In this document: piece by piece, positions 1 to 5,275 of the stretch
Position numbering within the stretch: position 1 is the first letter of the stretch
How the letters are laid out: each line of letters opens with the position of its first letter
Source: Gaiellasilicea sp035575835
Lineage (GTDB): Bacteria > Actinomycetota > Thermoleophilia > Gaiellales > Gaiellaceae
DNA: 5,275 bases
Assembly: GCA_035575835.1 (NCBI GenBank)
Contig: DATLXM010000038.1
Span: 1 to 5,275 of the forward strand
Direction of reading: 5' to 3'
The notes under the pieces: model-generated
What the model was told of the DNA's origin: nothing
Seen by the model: the letters and a program-made list of their open reading frames with translations, nothing else
Databases searched by the model: none
Position numbers and translations under genes: made by a program

Positions 1-185
1 GCGGAGACGCGGACGGAGCCTTCCAGCACCGTCACCCACGCGTTCTCCTTGACCTGGTGATCCCCGAGCGCCTGGCCGGGCTGGAGCACGATCAGGACGG
101 CTCGCGCTCCGTTGTCCGAATGAAGAACGGAAGGGTCTCGTGTGCCTCCAGGCGCCTCGATCTCCAACAGGTTCCACGTCTGCAC
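1..185 (-). CDS. Small cupin-domain protein, N-terminal 61 residues (truncated by window edge)
   Basis: Read on the minus strand, a GTG at 185-183 opens a frame that stays open to base 1, giving 61 residues plus two bases of the next codon. The protein starts VQTWNLLEIEAPGG. It contains a cupin motif 1 pattern at about residues 36-56: PGQALGDHQVKE, a hydrophobic strand, then VLEGSVRV. This is the PG-(x)n-H...E...G signature of the small beta-barrel cupin fold. One metal-type histidine (H43) and a glutamate (E47) are present, but the second histidine of the usual HxH is valine, so metal binding may be altered or absent. No catalytic role can be assigned. The gene is divergent from the hydrolase-hisS-aspS operon. 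GTG was chosen because it lies 6 bases after a -10-like element and just before the conserved-looking N-terminus. The frame is also open upstream to at least 224, including a TTG at 218-216, so the start is not certain. Confidence 0.75.
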   Translation of the reverse strand, partial: MQTWNLLEIEAPGGTRDPSVLHSDNGARAVLIVLQPGQALGDHQVKENAWVTVLEGSVRVS

Positions 186-191
186 GCAGGC

Positions 192-218
192 CAGATACCC
201 ACCCCTCGTTAGACTCAA
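192..218 (-). promoter_or_regulatory. Candidate promoter of the cupin gene, possibly leaderless
   Basis: On the minus strand TTGAGT (218-213) is a fair -35 and TATCTG (197-192) a fair -10. The spacer is only 15 bases, shorter than the optimum. The -10 ends 6 bases before the GTG at 185, so transcription would begin at or next to the start codon. No Shine-Dalgarno sequence sits at a usual distance: AGGGG lies 16 bases upstream. Leaderless transcripts are common in Actinobacteria, which makes this arrangement plausible. It is a pattern match only. Confidence 0.35.
210..215 (+). promoter_or_regulatory. Candidate -10 element of the hydrolase-hisS-aspS operon
   Basis: TAGACT matches the TAnnnT -10 pattern and ends 9 bases before the ATG at 225. 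With a usual start point 7-9 bases after the -10, the mRNA would begin within a few bases of the start codon. This agrees with the absence of any purine-rich ribosome binding site between 205 and 224. No convincing -35 hexamer is visible about 17 bases upstream. The element overlaps the -35 candidate of the divergent cupin promoter (213-218). Confidence 0.35.
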
Positions 219-224
219 CCGCCA

Positions 225-866
225 ATGCCGCCTGCCGTCGAAACCCTCTCCCTCGGCTCGATCGGGACCAATTGCCATCTCGTCCGCCGCGACGGGGACG
301 CGACCGAGGCGGTGGTGGTCGACCCCGGTGCGGACGGCGCGCAGATCCTCGAGCGGCTGGATCGGATGGGTGCGCGGTGCGCTGCGATCCTGCTCACCCA
401 CAGCCATTACGACCACATCGGGGCGCTCGCCGAGCTCGCCGAGTCGACGGGCGCACCCGTGTGGCTGCCCGCGGCCGAGGTGGACGTCTTCGCCCGTCCG
501 GACGCCTACTTCGGTGGGCTCGGGATCTCGACCCGCGGCTTCGCCGGGCCGAGCACGTTGCTCAACGGCGGCGAGACGGTCGACGCTGCGGGGATCTCCT
601 TCGCGGTCACGCTCGTCCCGGGTCACTCGCCCGGGCACGTGGCCTACTACACGGACGAGGCGCTCTTCTCGGGCGACGTCCTCTTCTCGAGCTCGGTCGG
701 CCGCACCGATCTTCCGGGCGGCGACTGGGCGACGCTGCTCGACTCGATTCGCTCTCTCGCCGATGCCTACCCGCCCGAGACGATCGTCTACTCCGGACAC
801 GGCGCGCAGACAGTCCTCGGCGACGAGCTCGCCTGCAACCCCTTCCTCGCCGAACTCCGGGCATGA
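225..866 (+). CDS. Metallo-beta-lactamase-fold hydrolase, glyoxalase-II-like (YcbL-type)
   Basis: A 213-residue protein with a complete binuclear metal site of the metallo-beta-lactamase superfamily. It has THSHYDH at 58-64 (ligands H59, H61, D63, H64), H134 in PGHSPGH (132-138), the bridging D151 in FSGDVLF, and H192 in SGHG near the C-terminus. GRTDLPGGD (159-167) and the N-terminal TNCHLV strand are typical of the stand-alone glyoxalase-II-like branch. The glutathione-binding helical C-terminal domain of classical glyoxalase II is missing (about 250 residues in the full enzyme), so thioester hydrolysis of S-lactoylglutathione should not be assumed; the natural substrate is unknown. No signal peptide is seen, so it is probably cytosolic. 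There is no Shine-Dalgarno sequence, and the start fits a leaderless message. Its TGA overlaps the hisS ATG. From memory, a glyoxalase-II-like gene also precedes hisS in Mycobacterium, so the pairing looks conserved in Actinobacteria. The fold is certain; the function is not. Confidence 0.92.
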   Translation: MPPAVETLSLGSIGTNCHLVRRDGDATEAVVVDPGADGAQILERLDRMGARCAAILLTHSHYDHIGALAELAESTGAPVWLPAAEVDVFARPDAYFGGLGISTRGFAGPSTLLNGGETVDAAGISFAVTLVPGHSPGHVAYYTDEALFSGDVLFSSSVGRTDLPGGDWATLLDSIRSLADAYPPETIVYSGHGAQTVLGDELACNPFLAELRA

Positions 867-2107
867 GCAGGATCGAGGCGCCGCGAGGCACGCACGACAT
901 CGTTCCGGCCGAGCAGCCGCTGTGGCAGAAGGTCACGGGGGAGATGGAGCGACTCTGCGCGCTCTCGGGCTACCGCCGGATCCAGACGCCGGTCTTCGAG
1001 GACACGGATCTCTTTCAGCGCACGTCCGGCGCGGGCTCGGACGTCGTCCAGAAGGAGATGTACTCCTTCACCGACCGGAGCGACCGCTCGCTGACACTGC
1101 GTCCGGAGGGGACGGCCCCGATCTGCCGTGCGTATCTCACCCACGGCCTCCAGCAGGAACCGCAGCCGCAGAAGCTCTTCACGATCGCCCCGATGTACCG
1201 CTACGGCCGGCCCGGCAAGGGCCGCTACCGCGAGCACTGGCAGCTCTCCGTCGAGGCGATCGGCTCGGACGACCCGGCGCTCGACGCCGAGGTGATCCAC
1301 CTCTACGACACCTTGCTCCGCACGCTCGGAGTCTCGGACTACCGACTCGAGCTGAACTCGATCGGAGACCGTAACTGCCGGCCCGCGTACGTCGAGAAGC
1401 TCTCCGCCTGGCTCGCCGAGCACGAGGAGGAGCTCGACGCCGCCACGCGAGAGAAGCTGCGCACGAGCCCGCTCCGCGCCCTCGACAACCTGGCGGCGAA
1501 GCCGACTCACGTGCAGGAGGTGCTCGCGTCCGCCCCGGCGATCGGCGACTCGCTCTGCGAGGCGTGCGTCGAGCATTTCGCCCAGGTGCGCTCCTTTCTC
1601 GACGCGCTCGGGGTGGCGTACACCCTCGTCCCGACCCTCGTCCGGGGGCTCGACTACTACACGAGGACGACGTGGGAATTCATCGGGCCGATGGACGGCG
1701 CCAACTCGACGATCTCCGGCGGCGGGCGCTACGACGGCCTGATCGAGGAGATCGGGGGCCCGCCGACGCCGGGCGTCGGCTTCGGCGCAGGGATCGAGCG
1801 GCTGTTGATCGCGCTGGGGGACGCGGGCGTGACGGCCGACCCGCCGGCGGTCGACGTCTTCGTCGCGGTCGAGCCGGACGCGTCCCGTGAGCTCGCTCTC
1901 GGCTGGCTGAAAGAGTTGCGTTCAGCCGGGATCGCCGCCGACACGGACTTCGCGGGCCGCTCGCTCAAGGGCCAGCTCACCCAGGCCGGCAGGAGCGGCG
2001 CCCACACGACGGTGGTCGTCTCGGCCACCGGTGCCACGCTCCGTCGTCAGGGTGCGGCGGACGAACCGCTCGCTCACGCGGACGTTCTCGGCAGACTGCT
2101 CGGATGA
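863..2107 (+). CDS. hisS: Histidine--tRNA ligase (HisRS)
   Basis: Charges tRNA-His with histidine using ATP, in the cytosol. The 414 residues match the usual bacterial length. The class II core shows SRIEAPRGTHD at the N-terminus, motif 2 with RPEGTA (80-85) and GRPGKGRYREHWQ (115-127), the HisRS-specific LVRGLDYYTRT (259-269) with the catalytic arginine R261, GGGRYDGL (286-293) and motif 3 GVGFGAGIERL (304-314). Residues about 329-414 form the anticodon-binding domain, including AGRSLKGQL (364-372). The intact RGLDYY segment separates it from the HisZ paralogue. The start at 863 is set by homology: the same frame is open back to 140, but that part is the shadow of the hydrolase gene. Start and upstream stop share ATGA, and so do its stop and the aspS start, implying reinitiation. 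Two oddities by E. coli numbering, which here coincides: position 118 is G rather than Q, and the FHQ triplet (125-127) is HWQ. Confidence 0.97.
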   Translation: MSRIEAPRGTHDIVPAEQPLWQKVTGEMERLCALSGYRRIQTPVFEDTDLFQRTSGAGSDVVQKEMYSFTDRSDRSLTLRPEGTAPICRAYLTHGLQQEPQPQKLFTIAPMYRYGRPGKGRYREHWQLSVEAIGSDDPALDAEVIHLYDTLLRTLGVSDYRLELNSIGDRNCRPAYVEKLSAWLAEHEEELDAATREKLRTSPLRALDNLAAKPTHVQEVLASAPAIGDSLCEACVEHFAQVRSFLDALGVAYTLVPTLVRGLDYYTRTTWEFIGPMDGANSTISGGGRYDGLIEEIGGPPTPGVGFGAGIERLLIALGDAGVTADPPAVDVFVAVEPDASRELALGWLKELRSAGIAADTDFAGRSLKGQLTQAGRSGAHTTVVVSATGATLRRQGAADEPLAHADVLGRLLG

Positions 2108-3840
2108 AGTGGCGCACCCACATGTGCGGCGAGCCCTCCGCGGAGCTCGTCGGGGAGCGGCTGACCCTCTCGGGTTGGGTCGCGCGCCGTCGCGACCATG
2201 GCGGCCTCATCTTCGTCGACCTCCGCGACGGCACAGGCATCACGCAGCTCGTGATCAACCCCGAGCACGCGGCGGAGGCCGCCGCGCTCGCGCACGGGAT
2301 CCGGAATGAGTTCGTGCTCCGGGCGGAGGGTGAGCTCGTCGCCCGCTCGCCGGAGACGCAGAACGCGAACATGTCGACGGGTGAGGTCGAGCTCAAGGTC
2401 GAGCTGCTCGAGATCGTCAGCCGCTCGACGCCGCTTCCGTTCCAGCTCGACGAGGAGAACGTCGACGAGACCCTGCGGCTCCGCTACCGCTGGCTCGACC
2501 TTCGCCGCGACAAGCTGCAGCGGAACATCCGCCTGCGCGCCCAGATGGTCGGGATCATCCGCCGCGAGATGGAGGACGCCGGCTTCCTCGACATCCAGAC
2601 GCCGATTCTTTTCAAGCCGACGCCCGAGGGCGCGCGCGACTTCGTCGTCCCGGCGCGGCTGCAACCGGGTCGCTTCTACGCGCTCCCGCAGAGCCCGCAG
2701 ATCCTGAAGCAGCTGACGATGGTCGCGGGTTTCGACCGCTACTACCAGATCGCAATCTGCTTCCGGGACGAGGATCTCCGGGCCGACCGCGTCCAGGAGA
2801 TCACCCAGCTCGACGTCGAGATGTCCTTCCCCGACGAGGAGCTCCTCTTCGCGCTGATGGAACGGATGTACGCGCGGATCTGGCGCGAGTGCCTCGGAAT
2901 CGAGATCAAGACCCCCTTCGAGCGGATGACTCACGCCGAGGCGGATCGTCGCTTCGGCTCGGACAAGCCGGACACGCGCTTCGAGCTCGAGCTCGAGGAC
3001 GCGACCGAGGCGACGCGCGGCTCGGAATTCGGTGTCTTCGCCGGCGCCGAGGCCGTCCGCTTCCTGCGCGTGCCGAAGACGTTCAGCCGCGGCGAGCTCG
3101 CCAAGCTCGAGGAGATCGCCAAGGAGTGGGGGGCGAAGGGGCTCGCCTATCTCGTCTTCGACGCCGGTGAGATCCGCTCCCCGATCGCGAAGTTCCTCTC
3201 CGAAGCCGAGCTGGCGGCGCTCGGCGGGGCCGACGGCGAGACGCTCCTCTTCGCCGCCGACGCGCGGGAGATGACCTCTCGGGTGCTCGGCGCGCTCCGC
3301 CTCCACCTCGGCCGCGAGCTCGGCCTGATCCGCGACGATCACTTCACCTTTCTGTGGGTCACCGACTTCCCGATGTTCCGCCGCGACGAGGAGTCCGGCC
3401 GCTGGGCGGCCGAGCACCATCCGTTCACGCGGCCGACCAAGGACTGGGAGGGACGCTTCGGCGAGGAGCCGAGGGAAGCGCTCGCCCATGCCTACGACCT
3501 GATCGTGAACGGGAACGAGCTCGGCGGCGGCAGCTTCAGGATCCACGAGCCCGAGATCCAGGGGAGGGTCTTCGAGCTCCTCGGGATGACCGAGCAGGAG
3601 CAACGGTCGAAGTTCGGGTTCCTCCTCGACGCGCTCGCGATGGGAGCGCCCCCGATGGGCGGGATCGCGCTCGGGATCGACCGGATGACGATGGTGCTCG
3701 CAGGCGAGCCGAACCTCCGCGACGTGATCGCCTTCCCGAAGAACCAGGCCGGCGTCGATCCCATGAGCGGCGCGCCCTCGGATGTGACGCAGGAGCAGCT
3801 CGATGAGCTCGGAATACGTCTCCTCGAACCCCCGGGCTAA
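2104..3840 (+). CDS. aspS: Aspartate--tRNA ligase (AspRS), bacterial type, possibly non-discriminating
   Basis: Charges tRNA-Asp with aspartate. The 578 residues agree with bacterial AspRS (about 590). Domains: an OB-fold anticodon-binding domain (about 1-105, GWVARRRDHGGLIFVDLRD at 24-42); the class II core with motif 1 around FLDIQTPIL (161-169) and TPEGARDFVVP (173-183); the substrate loop QSPQILKQL (196-204); motif 2 from FRDEDLRADR (220-229) through LDVEMSF (236-242); the bacterial GAD insertion (about 290-410); HHPFT (438-442); NELGGGSFRIH (471-481); and motif 3 GGIALGIDRM (519-528) with R527. The ATG at 2104 overlaps the hisS TGA and gives the expected MKWRTHMCGE N-terminus; an ATG at 2122 would lose part of it. 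H32 in RRDHGG sits where E. coli has leucine; from studies of Pseudomonas AspRS, histidine there favours charging of tRNA-Asn as well as tRNA-Asp. Motif 2 reads RVQEITQ where most bacterial AspRS have RQPEFTQ. Identity is certain; dual specificity is inferred. Confidence 0.97.
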   Translation: MKWRTHMCGEPSAELVGERLTLSGWVARRRDHGGLIFVDLRDGTGITQLVINPEHAAEAAALAHGIRNEFVLRAEGELVARSPETQNANMSTGEVELKVELLEIVSRSTPLPFQLDEENVDETLRLRYRWLDLRRDKLQRNIRLRAQMVGIIRREMEDAGFLDIQTPILFKPTPEGARDFVVPARLQPGRFYALPQSPQILKQLTMVAGFDRYYQIAICFRDEDLRADRVQEITQLDVEMSFPDEELLFALMERMYARIWRECLGIEIKTPFERMTHAEADRRFGSDKPDTRFELELEDATEATRGSEFGVFAGAEAVRFLRVPKTFSRGELAKLEEIAKEWGAKGLAYLVFDAGEIRSPIAKFLSEAELAALGGADGETLLFAADAREMTSRVLGALRLHLGRELGLIRDDHFTFLWVTDFPMFRRDEESGRWAAEHHPFTRPTKDWEGRFGEEPREALAHAYDLIVNGNELGGGSFRIHEPEIQGRVFELLGMTEQEQRSKFGFLLDALAMGAPPMGGIALGIDRMTMVLAGEPNLRDVIAFPKNQAGVDPMSGAPSDVTQEQLDELGIRLLEPPG

Positions 3841-3870
3841 CGATTTCCGTTCTACGGCCGATGGAGTGGG

Positions 3871-3876
3871 CATACT
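3871..3876 (+). promoter_or_regulatory. Weak candidate -10 element before the coiled-coil gene
   Basis: CATACT matches five of six positions of TATACT and lies in the 81-base gap after aspS. No good -35 is found 15-18 bases upstream. If used, transcription would start near 3883, at the base of the hairpin described next, leaving a leader of about 40 bases. Read-through from aspS is an alternative source of transcript. Confidence 0.25.
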
Positions 3877-3880
3877 TCCA

Positions 3881-3902
3881 GCACCGCCGCGCAGCGGCGT
3901 GC
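3881..3902 (+). other. GC-rich inverted repeat (RNA hairpin) between aspS and the coiled-coil gene
   Basis: GCACCGCCGC (3881-3890) pairs with GCGGCGTGC (3894-3902) around a GCA triloop. This gives six plus three base pairs, with one bulged C in the left arm. It lies 40 bases after the aspS stop and 19 bases before the next ATG. No T-run follows, so it is not a standard intrinsic terminator. It could be a weak or Rho-independent-like terminator of a GC-rich organism, an RNA-stabilising 5' or 3' end, or a chance palindrome in GC-rich DNA. Confidence 0.45.
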
Positions 3903-3911
3903 AATCGATTC

Positions 3912-3915
3912 GGAG
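3912..3915 (+). promoter_or_regulatory. Shine-Dalgarno sequence of the coiled-coil gene
   Basis: GGAG lies 6 bases before the ATG at 3922 and supports that start. It is the clearest ribosome binding site in the window. The operon genes upstream start either without one or by ATGA overlap. Confidence 0.6.
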
Positions 3916-3921
3916 CAGATC

Positions 3922-4914
3922 ATGTCGTCAGGTGACTCAGAGCGTTCGTCCGGCCCCGCGGCGCTGACCGCGCTGCCGTCCGTGGATCAGCTCCGTCGAG
4001 CAGGCGAGGGATTCGACGAGACGAGTGTGCGCGAGGCGTTCGACGCGTTCCGCCGGCACACCGCGCAGCTTCAGGCCCAGCTCCGTGTCCTCCAGGCCGC
4101 CCGCAAGACCTCGAACGTCGAGCCCACGGGCCACGCAGTGCGCATGGACGCACTCCATCTGATTCGCGCGGCTGCCGAGTTCGCCGACGTGCTCGAGCGC
4201 GACGCGCAGACCGCTTCTGCGTCGCAGCTCCAGCGCACCGAGGAGGAGGTTCGCGCGAAGCAGCGCGAGCTCCAGGAGCGCGAGGCCGAGCTCGAGCGCT
4301 ACCGGAACGAGTCCGAGCGGCAGCGAGCCGAGATCGTGAACGCGGCGAAGGCCGAGTCGCGCGAGCTTCTCGCCAAGTCGAACGCCGACGCGACGCGCGA
4401 GCTGCGGGAGGCCGAGGTCCGCGGGAACAGACTGCTCGAGCAGTCGCGTCACCAGGCGACCGAGCTCACGAATTCCGCCCGTGCCGAGGTCGAGCAGACG
4501 CTCGAGTGGGCGCGTGCCCAGGCCGGCGCGGTCATGTCCCGGGCCCAGAAGGGCGCCGAGCAGCTGCTGACCGCGGCAGGCCTCGGAGAGCCCGCGATGT
4601 CCAAGGTGATCGAGGCGATCATGAGCGCGAACGACGCGGACAACATCCGCAACGAGAGCGTTCGCACCGAGGCCTCGCGTGTCGCCGCGGAGACACGACC
4701 CGCCCAGGCGATCGCCGCACCGCCCGTAGCGGTACCACCGATCTCCGCGCCGCCCGTCTCTGACGCTCCCGAGCAGGTCTCTCCCCCGCCGCAATCCGCT
4801 CAGCCGGAACCGGAGTCACCGCCGGCCACACCCTCCGAATCGGAGCACGTCCCGAACGCGGAGCCCGAGGGCGGCGACTCGGACACCGGGCCTCGGCCCG
4901 ATCCCGACCACTAG
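3922..4914 (+). CDS. Coiled-coil protein with proline-rich acidic tail, DivIVA-like in appearance
   Basis: A 330-residue protein not recognised as a named family member. Residues 1-30 are Ser/Gly-rich. A short helix at about 31-61 (FDETSVREAFDAFRRHTAQL then QAQLRVLQ) recalls the N-terminal part of actinobacterial DivIVA-type proteins. After a linker (62-72) comes a helical stretch (73-98), then a long charged coiled coil (about 100-215), rich in Glu, Arg, Ala and Gln with heptad-like spacing. Its second half has the alanine-spaced pattern seen in DivIVA and in the ATP synthase b subunit. Residues about 258-330 are disordered: proline repeats such as APPVAVPPISAPPVS (266-280), then a Pro/Glu/Ser/Asp-rich acidic end. 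No signal peptide or membrane segment is present. It has its own GGAG site, and the membrane-protein gene follows after 9 bases, so the two are probably co-transcribed. A cytosolic scaffold role at the membrane is an inference. A generic structural coiled coil is the alternative. That the frame codes is well supported; function is not. Confidence 0.8.
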   Translation: MSSGDSERSSGPAALTALPSVDQLRRAGEGFDETSVREAFDAFRRHTAQLQAQLRVLQAARKTSNVEPTGHAVRMDALHLIRAAAEFADVLERDAQTASASQLQRTEEEVRAKQRELQEREAELERYRNESERQRAEIVNAAKAESRELLAKSNADATRELREAEVRGNRLLEQSRHQATELTNSARAEVEQTLEWARAQAGAVMSRAQKGAEQLLTAAGLGEPAMSKVIEAIMSANDADNIRNESVRTEASRVAAETRPAQAIAAPPVAVPPISAPPVSDAPEQVSPPPQSAQPEPESPPATPSESEHVPNAEPEGGDSDTGPRPDPDH

Positions 4915-4923
4915 GTCTCGCGC

Positions 4924-5275
4924 ATGTTCCGCCGCACGTGGCCGCGCTTCGTGCTCGAAGCCTGCTTCCTCTTCGCCGTTGCGATCGTGGCCGGCTGGCT
5001 CGACTTCAGCATCGCGGCGATCGTCGCGGTCATGCTGGTCGCCTATCTCGCGACGGCCGCGATCGAGTGGGCCGTGTCGCGCAGTCAGCCGGCCGGAGAC
5101 GTGCCGGCGCTCGCCGGCCATCCGCTCGAGAGTGAACTGGACGCCTCCAGCCCGTTCGGCGTCGATCCGACCCCGGTGAGCGCAGCCCTGGTCGTGCCGC
5201 CGGTCGACGACGGGGGCCGGGAGGATCCGATCGTGGCAGAGGTGAGCGTGGAACCCGACGACGTGCTCGAGGTCG
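4924..5275 (+). CDS. Small two-helix membrane protein with long hydrophilic tail (3' end beyond window)
   Basis: The ATG at 4924 opens a frame that runs to the window edge with 117 complete codons. The N-terminus is basic (MFRRTWPR), followed by two hydrophobic helices: about residues 9-26 (RFVLEACFLFAVAIVAGW region) and about 28-51 (FSIAAIVAVMLVAYLATAAI, then EWAV). A short WLD turn separates them, so they form a helical hairpin with both ends on the same side, the cytosol by the positive-inside rule. From about residue 52 the chain is hydrophilic, rich in Pro, Asp, Glu and Val, probably disordered, and continues past the window. No enzymatic motif is seen and I do not recognise the family. 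The start lies 9 bases after the stop of the coiled-coil gene. An AGG at 4913-4915 overlapping that stop may serve as a weak ribosome binding site. The overlap in transcription suggests a joint role with the coiled-coil protein, which is inferred. Confidence 0.75.
   Translation, partial: MFRRTWPRFVLEACFLFAVAIVAGWLDFSIAAIVAVMLVAYLATAAIEWAVSRSQPAGDVPALAGHPLESELDASSPFGVDPTPVSAALVVPPVDDGGREDPIVAEVSVEPDDVLEV

Noticed and set aside
140..862. A 241-residue N-terminal extension of HisRS, since the hisS frame is open back to 140
   Set aside because: The extension is Arg/Pro-rich, has no family resemblance and overlaps the well-supported hydrolase gene in another frame. The HisRS N-terminus fits the ATG at 863.
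788..1576. A 262-residue minus-strand open frame opposite hisS
   Set aside because: Antisense shadow of hisS, with repetitive Arg/Val/Leu/Glu composition and no domain.
2074..3873. A 599-residue open frame on the minus strand opposite aspS
   Set aside because: It mirrors the codon bias of aspS in GC-rich DNA and gives a low-complexity Arg/Leu/Glu protein with no motifs. The sense frame is an unmistakable AspRS.
3875..3886. A 12-base word CTTCCAGCACCG also found at 20-31, a possible repeat or shared operator
   Set aside because: The copy at 20-31 lies inside the cupin coding sequence, flanks differ, and no further copies or symmetry are seen. Chance is the simplest explanation.
3937..4794. 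A 285-residue minus-strand open frame opposite the coiled-coil gene
   Set aside because: Gly/Leu/Arg-rich shadow. The plus strand has a good ribosome binding site, a helical heptad pattern and a sensible tail.
4729..4845. Proline-rich codon repeats that might be a tandem DNA repeat
   Set aside because: The units vary in length and sequence. The signal is at protein level (disordered Pro/Glu tail), not an array of identical DNA repeats.

Overview
This is a GC-rich, densely coded chromosomal segment. Long open frames run on the antisense strand of most genes, which is expected at this base composition. The synthetases, the cupin start and the codon use point to an actinobacterium, most likely of the Thermoleophilia type (Gaiellales/Solirubrobacterales-like). 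That placement rests on remembered family resemblance and was not tested by any search.

Layout. Positions 1-185 hold the N-terminal part of a small cupin gene on the minus strand, cut by the window edge. It is divergent from everything else. A short divergent promoter region (186-224) separates it from a plus-strand cluster: a stand-alone metallo-beta-lactamase-fold hydrolase of the glyoxalase-II-like class (225-866), histidyl-tRNA synthetase hisS (863-2107) and aspartyl-tRNA synthetase aspS (2104-3840). The three overlap by ATGA at both junctions and look like one translationally coupled operon. After an 81-base gap with a GC-rich hairpin and a good Shine-Dalgarno sequence, a second pair begins: a 330-residue coiled-coil protein with a proline-rich acidic tail, DivIVA-like in appearance (3922-4914), and, 9 bases on, a small two-helix membrane protein with a long cytosolic or external tail (4924 to the window end, incomplete).

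How the genes work together. hisS and aspS supply His-tRNA and Asp-tRNA. The AspRS carries a histidine at the position linked to non-discriminating enzymes, so it may also charge tRNA-Asn for later amidation by GatCAB. The hydrolase is co-transcribed but its substrate cannot be read from sequence. The coiled-coil and membrane proteins probably form a separate envelope-related unit.

I see no CRISPR array, mobile element, RNA gene or defence system here. The window is mainly conserved housekeeping. The most interesting points are residue changes in the tRNA-contacting motif-2 loops of both synthetases, the back-to-back promoters that look leaderless, and the uncharacterised coiled-coil/membrane pair.
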